DNA from: Onishia niordana
Lineage (GTDB): Bacteria; Pseudomonadota; Gammaproteobacteria; Pseudomonadales; Halomonadaceae
Assembly (NCBI RefSeq): GCF_004798965.1
Contig: NZ_SDSD01000006.1
Coordinates: 62,001-126,000, forward strand
Length of the DNA: 64,000 nt
Reading direction: 5' to 3'
Every line of letters starts with the position of its first letter. Position 1 is the stretch's first letter. Positions 38,269-47,427 of the stretch are shown piece by piece. A program made the translations under genes and the position numbers. Under the pieces are notes generated by a model. The model was not told the DNA's origin, made no database searches, and worked only from the letters and a program-made list of their open reading frames with translations.

Positions 38269-40349
38269 GAGCGCTGACGAATTATCTGAACCGCATGGAT
38301 ATGCTGGGCGACATGCGGATGAAGCTCCTGGCGGGGCCGCTGCTGATCATCATGATCTTGTCGATGATGATCCTGCCGTTGCCGCCCTTTGCGCTGGACT
38401 TGTTCTTCACCTTCAATATCGCCTTGGCCGTGATGGTGCTGCTGGTCAGCATGTTCACCCAGAAGCCACTCGATTTCGCAGCGTTCCCCGCGGTGCTGCT
38501 ATTTACGACCCTGCTACGCCTATCGCTGAACGTTGCCTCGACTCGCGTTGTGTTGATGGAGGGGCATAATGGCGGCGACTCAGCGGGCAAGGTGATCGAG
38601 GCCTTTGGCCAGTTCCTGGTAGGGGGGAACTTCGCCGTCGGCCTGGTGGTGTTCCTGATCCTGGTCATTATCAACTTCATGGTCATTACCAAGGGTGCCG
38701 GGCGTATCGCCGAAGTGGGGGCTCGCTTCATGCTCGATGCCATGCCCGGCAAGCAGATGGCCATCGACGCCGATCTAAATGCCGGCCTGATCGGTGAAGA
38801 CGAGGCACGTCAGCGACGCTCCGATGTGTCTCAGGAAGCCGATTTTTACGGCTCCATGGACGGTGCCAGCAAGTTCGTGCGTGGCGACGCCATGGCGGGG
38901 CTTGTCATCATGGTGGTCAATATCATTGGTGGGCTCTTGATCGGCATGATGCAGCACGATCTCGATTTCGGCACGGCGGCCAAGACCTACACATTGCTGA
39001 CCATCGGTGATGGTCTGGTCGCACAGATTCCGGCGCTGGTGATCTCGACCGCTGCCGGTGTGACCGTATCTCGCGTCACCACCGATCAGGACGTCGGTCA
39101 GCAGATGATCAGCCAGCTGTTCATCAACCCTCAAGTGTTGTGGTTGTCAGCCGGCGTCATGGGGCTTCTGGGGCTGGTGCCGGGCATGCCTAACCTGGTG
39201 TTCATTATTTTCACTGTCTTGCTGGGTGGCTTGGCATGGTGGCTCCAGCGTAGCGAACAGAATCGCGTGGCCGAGGACACAATCAGTGCGGCACCGCCTC
39301 CCACACAGGAGGCACCCGAAGCGAGCTGGGATGATGTCCAGTTGGTCGACACACTGGGCCTGGAAGTGGGGCACCGGCTCATTCCGCTGGTCGATCATCG
39401 CCAGCAGGGAGAGCTTCTGGGGCGCATCAAGAGCGTGCGCAAGAAGTATGCTCAGGATGTGGGGTTCCTGCCGCCTGTCGTGCATATCCGCGATAATCTC
39501 GAACTGGGTGCCAACAGCTATGTGATTACCCTCAAGGGAGTGGAAGTCGGTCATGCCGAGGCGTATCCCGGTAAATGGCTTGCTATCGACCCCGGTCAGG
39601 TGTCGGGTCAGCTCGAGGGAACGCGCACCGAGGACCCCGCATTTGGACTACCGGCGGTCTGGATCGAATCCTCCCAGCGCGAGCATGCCCAGGTATACGG
39701 TTACACCGTGGTCGATGCCGGCACCGTGGTCGCCACCCACCTCAACCATCTCCTGCATCAGCATGCCGGTGAGATGCTGGGCCGTCAGGAAGTGCAGCGG
39801 TTGCTGGACAAGCTGGGCGAGGAAGACAAGCCCCTGGTCGACGACGTGGTGCCGAAGGTCGTCAACCTGACGCAACTTCAACGGCTCTTGCAGCAGTTGC
39901 TGGAAGAAGACGTCTCGATTCGGGACATGCGTACTATCCTCGATACCCTGGCCGAGCATGGTGGAGGTCAGGCGGATGTCGCTGACCTGGTCGCCATGGT
40001 GCGTGTGGCCCTGGGGCGGGCGATTACCCAGCAATGGTTCCCGGCCCAGGGGGATCTGCACGTGATCGGTCTGGATGCCAAGCTCGAGCAGGTGTTGATG
40101 CAGGCCATGAACAGCGGTGGAGCACTGGAGCCAGGGCTTGCTGAAACACTGATGGATCAAGCCGCCAAGGCGCTAGAGCGTCAGGAACAAAGCGGGGAGC
40201 CGCCGGTGCTGGTGGTCCAGCACAGCCTGCGGCCTCAGCTGGCACGTTTCCTGCGTCGTCGTCTGCGTCAGTTGGTGGTGATGTCCCAGGCCGAGATTCC
40301 GGATGACCGTACTCTCAGGATTACCAGCATGGTAGGAGGTGACCGGTGA
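38265..40349 (+). CDS. flhA: Flagellar export gate protein FlhA
   Basis: FlhA (694 residues) has about eight N-terminal spans, the FHIPEP-type region (FPAVLLFTTLLRLSLNVASTR, GNFAVGLVVFLILVIINFMVITKGA, FMLDAMPGKQMAIDADLNAG) and a large cytoplasmic C-terminal domain that docks export chaperones. It is the ion-driven core of the export gate. ATG and GTG overlaps couple it to flhB and flhF. Confidence 0.97.
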   Translation: MRALTNYLNRMDMLGDMRMKLLAGPLLIIMILSMMILPLPPFALDLFFTFNIALAVMVLLVSMFTQKPLDFAAFPAVLLFTTLLRLSLNVASTRVVLMEGHNGGDSAGKVIEAFGQFLVGGNFAVGLVVFLILVIINFMVITKGAGRIAEVGARFMLDAMPGKQMAIDADLNAGLIGEDEARQRRSDVSQEADFYGSMDGASKFVRGDAMAGLVIMVVNIIGGLLIGMMQHDLDFGTAAKTYTLLTIGDGLVAQIPALVISTAAGVTVSRVTTDQDVGQQMISQLFINPQVLWLSAGVMGLLGLVPGMPNLVFIIFTVLLGGLAWWLQRSEQNRVAEDTISAAPPPTQEAPEASWDDVQLVDTLGLEVGHRLIPLVDHRQQGELLGRIKSVRKKYAQDVGFLPPVVHIRDNLELGANSYVITLKGVEVGHAEAYPGKWLAIDPGQVSGQLEGTRTEDPAFGLPAVWIESSQREHAQVYGYTVVDAGTVVATHLNHLLHQHAGEMLGRQEVQRLLDKLGEEDKPLVDDVVPKVVNLTQLQRLLQQLLEEDVSIRDMRTILDTLAEHGGGQADVADLVAMVRVALGRAITQQWFPAQGDLHVIGLDAKLEQVLMQAMNSGGALEPGLAETLMDQAAKALERQEQSGEPPVLVVQHSLRPQLARFLRRRLRQLVVMSQAEIPDDRTLRITSMVGGDR

Positions 40350-42694
40350 GCGTGAAGCGCTTTTTAGGCGCCAACAGTCGTGAGGCCATGCGTCAGGTGC
40401 GGGCCGTGTTCGGCGATGATGCCCTGATTCTTGCCAATCGTCCCGTCGAGGACGGCGTCGAAATTCTGGCCATGGCCGACGATGCCGCTGACCCGGTCGT
40501 CGGGGAATCAGGCAGTGCCAATGAGGCAGTGTCGATCGCTGACGAGACGTCACCTGTGGCCAGGCCTGCCGGCCAGACGGCCACGCGGCCTTCGAGCTCT
40601 TCCGGTAGTGAAGCCGATCAGGCATGGCGAGTCGCTCACCGCGCGTCGAGTGGGCGTGCTCAGTCCACAGCACAGCCAACTGTTACGCGCCCTCCAGCGC
40701 CTGCTGAAAGCCAGGCCCCGGCGACGCCATCCGCCGCCCAGGACTTCGCTGCGCTAAGCCAACAGCTGCTCGGAGAGATGCAGGAAATGCGTGAGCTGCT
40801 GGGTAAGCAAGATCGCCCAAAGCCGAGTTCATCATCGGATATGCGCCGTCGCTTGCTGGCATCAGGCTTTGGCCATGAACTGGTCGGTGATCTGCTGGCG
40901 TCATTGCCTACGGATCTTGCGGGGGCCTCATCCGAGGATGAGCAAGCCTGGCTTGAGCGTCAGCTGGTGGCCAGGCTAAAGGTCGCGCCGGAAGCTGAGG
41001 CGATGCTTGATGAGGGCGGCGTCATTGCGCTCGTTGGTCCTACTGGTGTTGGCAAGACGACCACGACTGCCAAGCTTGCCGCGCGCTATGTGATGCGTCA
41101 CGGTCCTGAACGGGCAGTACTGGTCACGACAGATGCCTATCGCATTGGCGCCCAGGACCAGCTGCGCATCTACGCCGACTTGATGGGCATCGAAATGCAC
41201 GCCCTTGAAGCAGACCGCCCACTGGAGAGCCTGTTGCCGCGGCTGGTCGACAAGCACCTGGTGATTGTCGATACCGTAGGCATGAGTCAACGTGATCGTC
41301 GCTTGCTTGAGCAGATCGCCCACCTTCGAGGCGACAGTCGCGCTGTGCGTTTGGTGTTGCTGCTCAACGCGGCAAGCCAGGGCGAAACCATCGATGAGGT
41401 GGTGACTACTTACTTACAGGCCGCGCGTGCTGTCGACGGTCGCCTCGAAGATGCCATTCTCACCAAGCACGATGAGGCTGCCAGGCTAGGTGGCGCTCTG
41501 GATACGCTGATCCGCCATGGGCTGACGCTACATTTCGTGTCTCACGGTCAGCAGGTACCCGAGGATTTGGGGTTGGCCGATTCAGTAGCCCTGATCCGGG
41601 AAGCTCTGGAGGCCGGAGTGCCATCACCCTTTGCCGCGACGCAGGTCGATGAGCCTCAGGCCGGTGCCAGTCGTGGTGCCCCGGCGCTGCTTGGTCAGGG
41701 CAGGGCGCTGGGCAGCATCTGGGAGATGTTGCGTGCTCACGTTCCCGGCTTCGGGATGCTGTCTGATGCCTGGGCCATCAGTTCATTACCGCCGAGTCTG
41801 CATCCTGTGCGCCTTACGTCGCTCCATGAGCGGATGCCGGCACAGGGGACCACGCTCCTGTGGGCACGGTCATCGACGCTGCCGGGTGAGGATTGGATGC
41901 TGCCTCATCTGGCACTCGATAGTGATGGGCGCCCGGTCGTGCAGCCTTTTCCCGAACATCGACTGGTGGCGGGCCATCGCGAGCGCATTGATTGGGCCGA
42001 GTCGGCAATCGGTGTAAGTGCTCATTTACTGCCCAGGGTGCCGGATGCCGCAACCAGAGATTGGCTTCGGGAGCGCGGTAGCGGCTGGCTGAGCCAGGCG
42101 CAGGGCAATAGCCGAGTGCTGTATCGCGGTGAGCGATCGTCGCTTTCTAGCCTGGTGGATGAGGCACGGGCAATTGAGCCAGCGCTGATTCGCTATCGTG
42201 GTCAGGCAGCCAAGGTCATGCTTGGCAGGCTTGAGGCCTTGAGTTGTGGTGCCGGTGATGCCCATAGCGATGCGCTGTGGGTCTGGTTCGCTGACGTCCG
42301 TGATCGTGACAGTGGCGCACTGCTATCACGTCGCTATGCCCTGTCGCCTGAGTGGTGGCCAACGGAATGTGGACGAGCGGCACTGCTCGAACAGCTTTGC
42401 AATGATGAGTTGCCCACACTTGCTCGACAAGCCTCGCGTCAGCTCTGTGGCCAAGGTCCCCTCGCTCTCGATAGCGAACTCCGAGTGTTCATGGCAACCG
42501 GCATTGCCGCCTTGGCTTTGCATCTTGAACATGCGGAAGAGGATTGGGCCATGGATGCAAGAGCGAACCTGATGAGGCTGCAGTCGGGTCGTCGTCCGCG
42601 CCGCGCCAAGAATCTGCTGGAGGGCTTGATCCAAGTCCTGGATGCTCGCGAAGCGATTCGCCACTTCAGTGAACAGGCCGGAAGGTCACAATGA
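40346..42694 (+). CDS. flhF: FlhF SRP-type GTPase with a long, unidentified C-terminal extension
   Basis: The first about 425 residues are a complete FlhF: VKRFLGANSREAMRQVRAVFGDDALIL, a Pro/Ser-rich B region, and an SRP-like NG domain with GPTGVGKTTTTAKLA (231-245), DAYRIGAQDQL, DTVGMSQRD and TKHDEA. Usual FlhF proteins end here. This one continues about 350 residues (to 782), rich in Trp, Arg and Leu, with no domain I recognise. FlhF sets the site and number of polar flagella, normally with FlhG. It starts with GTG overlapping flhA and ends overlapping the next gene. No stop, frameshift or composition change marks the junction near residue 430. Confidence 0.92.
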   Translation: MSVKRFLGANSREAMRQVRAVFGDDALILANRPVEDGVEILAMADDAADPVVGESGSANEAVSIADETSPVARPAGQTATRPSSSSGSEADQAWRVAHRASSGRAQSTAQPTVTRPPAPAESQAPATPSAAQDFAALSQQLLGEMQEMRELLGKQDRPKPSSSSDMRRRLLASGFGHELVGDLLASLPTDLAGASSEDEQAWLERQLVARLKVAPEAEAMLDEGGVIALVGPTGVGKTTTTAKLAARYVMRHGPERAVLVTTDAYRIGAQDQLRIYADLMGIEMHALEADRPLESLLPRLVDKHLVIVDTVGMSQRDRRLLEQIAHLRGDSRAVRLVLLLNAASQGETIDEVVTTYLQAARAVDGRLEDAILTKHDEAARLGGALDTLIRHGLTLHFVSHGQQVPEDLGLADSVALIREALEAGVPSPFAATQVDEPQAGASRGAPALLGQGRALGSIWEMLRAHVPGFGMLSDAWAISSLPPSLHPVRLTSLHERMPAQGTTLLWARSSTLPGEDWMLPHLALDSDGRPVVQPFPEHRLVAGHRERIDWAESAIGVSAHLLPRVPDAATRDWLRERGSGWLSQAQGNSRVLYRGERSSLSSLVDEARAIEPALIRYRGQAAKVMLGRLEALSCGAGDAHSDALWVWFADVRDRDSGALLSRRYALSPEWWPTECGRAALLEQLCNDELPTLARQASRQLCGQGPLALDSELRVFMATGIAALALHLEHAEEDWAMDARANLMRLQSGRRPRRAKNLLEGLIQVLDAREAIRHFSEQAGRSQ

Positions 42695-43392
42695 GCGATC
42701 AGGCTGCTGGTCTGCGTCGCTGGGCTCAGTCGCGTCAGGTCTCGGAAGAGGCCGCCTCCGGTGAGGCGGCGCTAGCAACGGACGCAGCGGATATCGATGC
42801 AGCGACTGTCGATAACGCCTATCGCGAAGGCCACCAGCAAGCGCAGGAGCAGGAGAGAGCCTTGGGTTCTGCGTCATTTGCCGATCGCGTCGACTCCGCA
42901 GAAGCTACTGATCCACAAGCCTCCGAGCCAGCGGTCCCTGAGCGGGCGGGTTCTGAAGGGAAGAGTGCCGAGATCACGGGCGCAGGCGATGAACCGGTGC
43001 CCGAGCCGGCCCCCACTATTCCGCTTATGGTGCTGGGGCTTCCCAGGAAAGGTGGCGTTGAACGTGCCCAGGCGGCGTTGGTTAGCTGGTCACGCCAGGG
43101 GAAGCGCTGGGTGGGGGATCCGGCGGCCTGGAAGATCGTTGCCTGCGATGCGGATAGTCCTCACTTGGCTCAGTTGGCTAGCCAGGAAAAACGTTGGGCG
43201 CTATGGGTTGATACCGATGGGGATGGCTTCCGCCAAGCCTTCAAGGTCATGCAGGCGATCCGTCGTGGCGGTGGCCCTCGGCGGCTGTTGGCGTTGCATC
43301 CGCCGGTAGCTTCACGGCGAGGGTTACTCAACAACCTGCAACAGATGGCCCGCGAGGCCTTCGAGATCGACTTGCTGGTATTGGCCCCATGA
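42691..43392 (+). CDS. Unidentified protein between flhF and flhE
   Basis: The 233-residue protein begins with about 110 residues of acidic, Ala/Glu-rich low complexity. It ends in a folded-looking domain (about 108-233) starting PLMVLGLPRKGGVERAQAALVSW and including KIVACDADSP, WALWVDTDGDG and LLALHPP. In many flagellar clusters flhG (MinD-like ATPase) follows flhF. The KGGV and DAD fragments recall the MinD/FlhG pattern KGGVGKT and DAD, but the catalytic GKT is absent. This may be a degenerate relative or coincidence. It overlaps flhF and flhE by 4 nt each, so it is expressed with them. Confidence 0.7.
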   Translation: MSDQAAGLRRWAQSRQVSEEAASGEAALATDAADIDAATVDNAYREGHQQAQEQERALGSASFADRVDSAEATDPQASEPAVPERAGSEGKSAEITGAGDEPVPEPAPTIPLMVLGLPRKGGVERAQAALVSWSRQGKRWVGDPAAWKIVACDADSPHLAQLASQEKRWALWVDTDGDGFRQAFKVMQAIRRGGGPRRLLALHPPVASRRGLLNNLQQMAREAFEIDLLVLAP

Positions 43393-43817
43393 GGCGGCAG
43401 TGGGGGATGAGTCTTTTCGCCGCGATACTGCTGGGCATAGCGCCAGTATGTCTGTCGGCGGGTAGTTGGGTGGCCAATGCGCCTGCGGTGAACGTGGCGG
43501 TGCCGGGGCGTGTAACAAACTCCGAGGCACTTAAGGCCATCCAGTCCGCTCGCTTGGCAGGACGTCAGGTCAGGGACGTCAGCTGGCAGTTTCGTTTACC
43601 TCCCGGAAAGGCAGTACGAGCCTGGTTATGCCAGGGGAGCGTGTGCATGCAGTTGACCACGCAAAACGGCAGGCGTAATGCGCCTGCCTCATGGCAGGCC
43701 GGCGGCGCGATCCATTTTCGCTTCCTGTTACCGAATGGAAAGCGTCGAGCCGTCAGGGTCGATAACCTGCAGATCATCGTCAACTATAGAAGCCAAACCG
43801 CGTTACCAGAGAAATAA
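43389..43817 (+). CDS. flhE: Flagellar protein FlhE
   Basis: This 142-residue protein has a signal peptide (about 1-23, ending CLSA) and the FlhE core: SWQFRLPPGKAVRAWLCQGSVCMQL with two cysteines, a HFRFLLPNGKRRAV segment, and the terminal VNYR. FlhE is a periplasmic protein that in enterics prevents proton leakage through the export gate. It sits at the end of the flhBAF operon as in E. coli flhBAE. Confidence 0.88.
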   Translation: MRRQWGMSLFAAILLGIAPVCLSAGSWVANAPAVNVAVPGRVTNSEALKAIQSARLAGRQVRDVSWQFRLPPGKAVRAWLCQGSVCMQLTTQNGRRNAPASWQAGGAIHFRFLLPNGKRRAVRVDNLQIIVNYRSQTALPEK

Positions 43818-43840
43818 CCGCCATGATTAGGGGTTATTTC
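43811..43840 (+). promoter_or_regulatory. Probable FlhDC box upstream of fliA
   Basis: An inverted repeat, GAAATAACC (43811-43819) and GGTTATTTC (43832-43840), has a 12-bp spacer. It matches the FlhDC half-site pattern and lies about 115 bp before the fliA start, overlapping the flhE stop. AATAAT/TAATAG downstream could serve as the -10. A role as an RNA hairpin for flhE is possible but there is no T tract. Confidence 0.55.
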
Positions 43841-43953
43841 ACCCTTCTGCGAAGAGTGACAGGCTGAATAATAGAGTACACCGACCTCCGGTTCTCTCGG
43901 AGTCTCGTCCGAATCACGCTTTCCGGCTCCATGTCGGTTCTAGAGGCAACTGG

Positions 43954-44658
43954 ATGTACACGGCACAGGGCAAGATCGACCAAAATGCGCTTCTTGAACA
44001 ATACCTGCCTGTCGTCCGGCGACAGGCACTGTCGCTGCAGGTCAAACTACCGGCGGCGGTAGAGCTGGATGATCTTATCCAGGCCGGCATGGTGGGGTTG
44101 CTGGACGCATTGGGGCGCTTCGATTCGAAAGCGGGCGCTACCTTTACCACGTTCGCGAGTCAGCGTATTCGCGGTGCCATGATCGATGAGCTGCGAACCC
44201 GCGACTGGATGCCGCGCAGCGTGCGTCGTAATGCCCGCAGCGTGGATGCCAGTGTTCGCCGCCTGGAGCAGCAGCTGGGTCGGCCGCCAGAAGAGCGGGA
44301 GATTGCCGCCGATCTGGATATGCCGATGGATGTCTATCGTCAGCTGTTGAGCGATACCAACAACGGCCATCTGCTGCCGTTCGAGGAATTGATGGCAGAA
44401 GGTGGCGAACCCCAGGCAGGAGCGGGGGGCCCTCAGTCGCCTTTTGCGGCCTTGGCTGACGGCCAGCAACGCGAACAATTGGTCGCAGCCATCGCTGACT
44501 TGCCGGAGCGCGAAAAGATGCTGATGGCCCTCTATTATCAGGAAGAGCTGAATCTCAAGGAAATCGGGGCTGTGCTTGGGGTAACCGAGTCTCGCGTCTG
44601 TCAGCTGCATAGCCAGGCGGTAAGCCGGCTTCGGGCGCGTATGGTATCTGAAGACTGA
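43954..44658 (+). CDS. fliA: RNA polymerase sigma-28 factor FliA
   Basis: FliA (234 residues) has sigma regions 2 (LDDLIQAGMVGLLDALGRFD, FTTFASQRIRGAMIDELRTRDWMPRSVRR), 3 and 4 (LNLKEIGAVLGVTESRVCQLHSQAV). It directs late flagellar and chemotaxis promoters; seven matching sites are present in this window. GAGG lies ahead of the ATG. Confidence 0.97.
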   Translation: MYTAQGKIDQNALLEQYLPVVRRQALSLQVKLPAAVELDDLIQAGMVGLLDALGRFDSKAGATFTTFASQRIRGAMIDELRTRDWMPRSVRRNARSVDASVRRLEQQLGRPPEEREIAADLDMPMDVYRQLLSDTNNGHLLPFEELMAEGGEPQAGAGGPQSPFAALADGQQREQLVAAIADLPEREKMLMALYYQEELNLKEIGAVLGVTESRVCQLHSQAVSRLRARMVSED

Positions 44659-44873
44659 AGGTGAGTGCTGTGGCTCCGGCTTCGTGAGCTTTCAGCGCTC
44701 TGTCAGCGGACACCTTTCGGCCGCCCCCTCCTTCGGCCAAGCACCTCTTCACCGATAGCTCTCATGCTCCTGCCATGCATTACGGTAAGTGAGCCCCTTT
44801 TCTTCAACGTTTAATATGAAATAGTACTGTTACGTGTCGCGGTGACTGCGTCAGTTATTATCAGCACCGCCGT

Positions 44874-44903
44874 CATCGCAGTACTCGCCATCGCAATACT
44901 CGC
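44874..44903 (+). repeat. 15-bp tandem duplication
   Basis: CATCGCAGTACTCGC (44874-44888) is followed directly by CATCGCAATACTCGC (44889-44903), with a partial third unit CATCACG. One mismatch separates the copies. Confidence 0.8.
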
Positions 44904-45018
44904 CATCACGTTTTAAGCATCATAATGACGAGCCTGCCTGCCGTCCCTTGTCGCATGCCACTGCACTTTTTTCCATTGCTTGGCTTCTGTTGTTCTTAAC
45001 CTCACCGCCGAACGGGCC

Positions 45019-45046
45019 ATGGTCGTACCGTGACCATTGGATGGTC
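45019..45046. repeat. Palindromic cluster of ATGGTC half-sites
   Basis: ATGGTC (45019-45024), GACCAT (45032-45037) and ATGGTC (45041-45046) form an inverted pair plus a third copy. It could be an operator, but no promoter is evident next to it. Confidence 0.4.
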
Positions 45047-45155
45047 ATAGGCGATGCGCACAACGCGAAACGGTAGCAAGGCGTGTCTCGGCGTAAGCGG
45101 CTTATAGGAACAAGATGCAGGAGAGGTGAGGAGCGAATGAGGTTGGTAGGGGAGT

Positions 45156-45181
45156 GGGCGCGCCCCGCGAGAGGCGCGCCC
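45156..45181 (-). terminator. GC-rich hairpin after prc
   Basis: GGGCGCGCC (45156-45164) pairs with GGCGCGCCC (45173-45181) around an 8-nt loop, 19 bp after the prc stop. There is no T tract, so termination strength is uncertain. Confidence 0.5.
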
Positions 45182-45199
45182 GTTACGGTAATGTCTGCG

Positions 45200-47296
45200 T
45201 CAATCCGTGCTGGTGATCTGGCGGCCATCAGCACTGAATTGCGCGTAGTCGAGCAGGATTTCGGCGCTTTCGATCACCTGAGCGCGATCGATAGGAGCGG
45301 GAGACTCGTCTTCCTGTTGCGCCGAGGGAACGGCGTCTTCGGCAGCACCGCGTGCCTGACTCCAGTCTTCCAGTTCTTCGAGGCCCAGCGCGCGACGGCG
45401 CTGGTTTTCGAGCGATAGCTGCTCGGCTTCCTGGGCCTGCATTTCCCGCTTCCGTTGCTCCCGGTTCAGGCTGACGCTGGTCTGCTGATCGCGCAGCTTG
45501 CGCGAGAGGTCGGCCTGTTTTTCCAGATAGACAAAATTGGGGTGCGACGCGATGCGGTCGCGGTGCGCCGCTGACAGGGCTTCCAGGTGCCGCCAGGGCG
45601 TGCCGTAAAGGCGATACTGCACGGCGCGTACGGTGTCCCAGGGCAATGCGTTGTCGAGGCTGCTCTCCCCGATCACGTCCGGATCAATCAGGCTTGGAAA
45701 GGCAATGTCGGGTTCAACGCCGCGGTGCTGGGTGCTTTCACCGGAGATGCGATAGAACTTCGCCCGGGTAAGTTTGACCTCGCCATGGCTAAGTTCGTTG
45801 AGGGTCTGCACGGTGCCCTTGCCAAAGGTGCGACTGCCAACGACCAAGCCACGGCCATAGTCCTGAATGGCGCCCGCCAGGATTTCGGATGCAGAGGCTG
45901 AGAGGCGATTGACCAGCACCGTCAGCGGACCGTCATAGAGGGTGCCGCTGTCGGTATCGCCATAGAGGCTGATGCGTCCGCGGGCGTCTTGTACCTGAAC
46001 GGTGGGGCCCCGGTCGATGAACAGGCCGATCAGTGAGTTGGCCTCCTGGAGAGCGCCGCCGCCGTTATTACGCAGGTCGAGGACAATGCCTTCGACATCC
46101 TGCGCCTTCAGAGAACGGATCTCCTTGGCCACATCGCGGGTCGTGCTGCGATAATCTTCTTCGCCAGCCTGCCAGGCATCAAAATCGACATAGAAGGTAG
46201 GAATGTCGATGACCCCGATGCGGTGGGTACCGTCCTCGCGTTCGATCTCAATGACCTCGCTGCTGGCTGCCTGATCCTCGAGATTGACGGTATCGCGAAC
46301 AATCTCGACGACATGCGAGCGGGTCATGTCCACCGATTGTGCCGGCACGACCTCAAGCAGCACCGTCGACCCTTTCGGGCCCCGGATCAGGTCGACCACA
46401 TCATCAAGACGCATGCCGACCACGTTGGTTATCTCGCCGTCATCGCCTTGGCCGACCCCGACAATGCGATCGGCGGGCTCAAGCACCCCGGCCTTCTCGG
46501 CAGGGCCGCCCGCGACCAGGCTTGAGACCTTGACGTATTCGCCGTCGGCTTGCAGAAGCGCACCGATGCCCTCGAGCGATAAGCGCATCTGAATGTCGAA
46601 GGACTCGCCCTGGCGGGGCGACAGATATTCGGTGTGAGGGTCGATAGTGCCGGTAATGGCGGCCATGAACAGGCCGAAAATATCTTCGGCGTTGGTCTGG
46701 CGGATGCGGTTCAATTGACCTTCGTAACGCTTACGCAGGGTCTCGGTGACCTCGGCCTCGTCCTGATCGCTTAGCTGCATGGTCAGGGCAGAATTCTTGA
46801 GACGCTTTTCCCACAAGCGATCAAGGGCCGCCTGGCTTTCGGCCCAAGGAGCATCCTCGCGTTCCAGTGCCAGCCGCTCATTGGTATCGTAGCGGTAGTC
46901 GAGACCGTCATCGAGCTTGGCAATGATCCACTCCAGCCGCGCCTCGAGGCGTTGCTGGTAGCGCTCGTAGAGGGCGAAGGCGGGGTCAAGGTCTCCGTCG
47001 TAGAGTACGTCGACGATTTGCCCACCTAATGTATTGCGAAACTCGCTGACGTCTCGTTTGGTCAGGTAGGCACGCTGCGGATCGAGGATGTCGAGGTAGC
47101 GCTGAAAGGCGCGCTGCGACCAGTTGTCCGTCAGGCTGATATCCGCGTAGTGACCGTAGCGAAGGGAGTCGGCGATTTCTGGCGCGACCTGTCGCTGAGC
47201 CTCGCTGGGATGTGGCTGGGCCGTCGCCATGGCGCTCAGCGTCATCAGCATCAGGGTGATGGCGCCTAACCGCCCAATGGCTGCAATCCGTCTCAT
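45200..47296 (-). CDS. prc: Periplasmic tail-specific protease Prc (Tsp)
   Basis: From the ATG at 47296 the product has 698 residues, close to E. coli Prc (682). It begins with a signal peptide (MRRIAAIGRLGAITLMLMTLSAMATA). A PDZ domain (about 245-320) and an S41 peptidase domain follow, with the catalytic Ser in LSASASEILAGAIQDYGRG and Lys in RTFGKGTVQ. The helical C-terminal DUF3340 part is present. Prc degrades proteins with exposed non-polar C-termini and trims cell-wall hydrolases. The longer frame upstream of 47296 lacks a signal and runs into the divergent apeB gene. Confidence 0.95.
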   Translation of the reverse strand: MRRIAAIGRLGAITLMLMTLSAMATAQPHPSEAQRQVAPEIADSLRYGHYADISLTDNWSQRAFQRYLDILDPQRAYLTKRDVSEFRNTLGGQIVDVLYDGDLDPAFALYERYQQRLEARLEWIIAKLDDGLDYRYDTNERLALEREDAPWAESQAALDRLWEKRLKNSALTMQLSDQDEAEVTETLRKRYEGQLNRIRQTNAEDIFGLFMAAITGTIDPHTEYLSPRQGESFDIQMRLSLEGIGALLQADGEYVKVSSLVAGGPAEKAGVLEPADRIVGVGQGDDGEITNVVGMRLDDVVDLIRGPKGSTVLLEVVPAQSVDMTRSHVVEIVRDTVNLEDQAASSEVIEIEREDGTHRIGVIDIPTFYVDFDAWQAGEEDYRSTTRDVAKEIRSLKAQDVEGIVLDLRNNGGGALQEANSLIGLFIDRGPTVQVQDARGRISLYGDTDSGTLYDGPLTVLVNRLSASASEILAGAIQDYGRGLVVGSRTFGKGTVQTLNELSHGEVKLTRAKFYRISGESTQHRGVEPDIAFPSLIDPDVIGESSLDNALPWDTVRAVQYRLYGTPWRHLEALSAAHRDRIASHPNFVYLEKQADLSRKLRDQQTSVSLNREQRKREMQAQEAEQLSLENQRRRALGLEELEDWSQARGAAEDAVPSAQQEDESPAPIDRAQVIESAEILLDYAQFSADGRQITSTD

Positions 47297-47427
47297 CAAT
47301 GAAGCACTCCCGGTTTCATGTACACTTCTGTCCCTAGCTGAGCCTGGCTTGTCACGCGCCTCTCGACAGCCGAGAGGCCATTGTAGCAGCCTGTGTCGCC
47401 AGACACAGACCCTCCATGAGGATGAAA

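Larger units (their letters stand above)
44659..45199. other. 541-bp region between convergent fliA and prc
   Basis: No gene is supported. The stretch contains a 15-bp tandem duplication (44874-44903), a cluster of ATGGTC/GACCAT half-sites (45019-45046), an AT-rich segment near 44800-44830 and a GC hairpin near the prc stop. Its length is large for a convergent gap, so an unannotated small RNA is possible but not shown. Confidence 0.45.
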
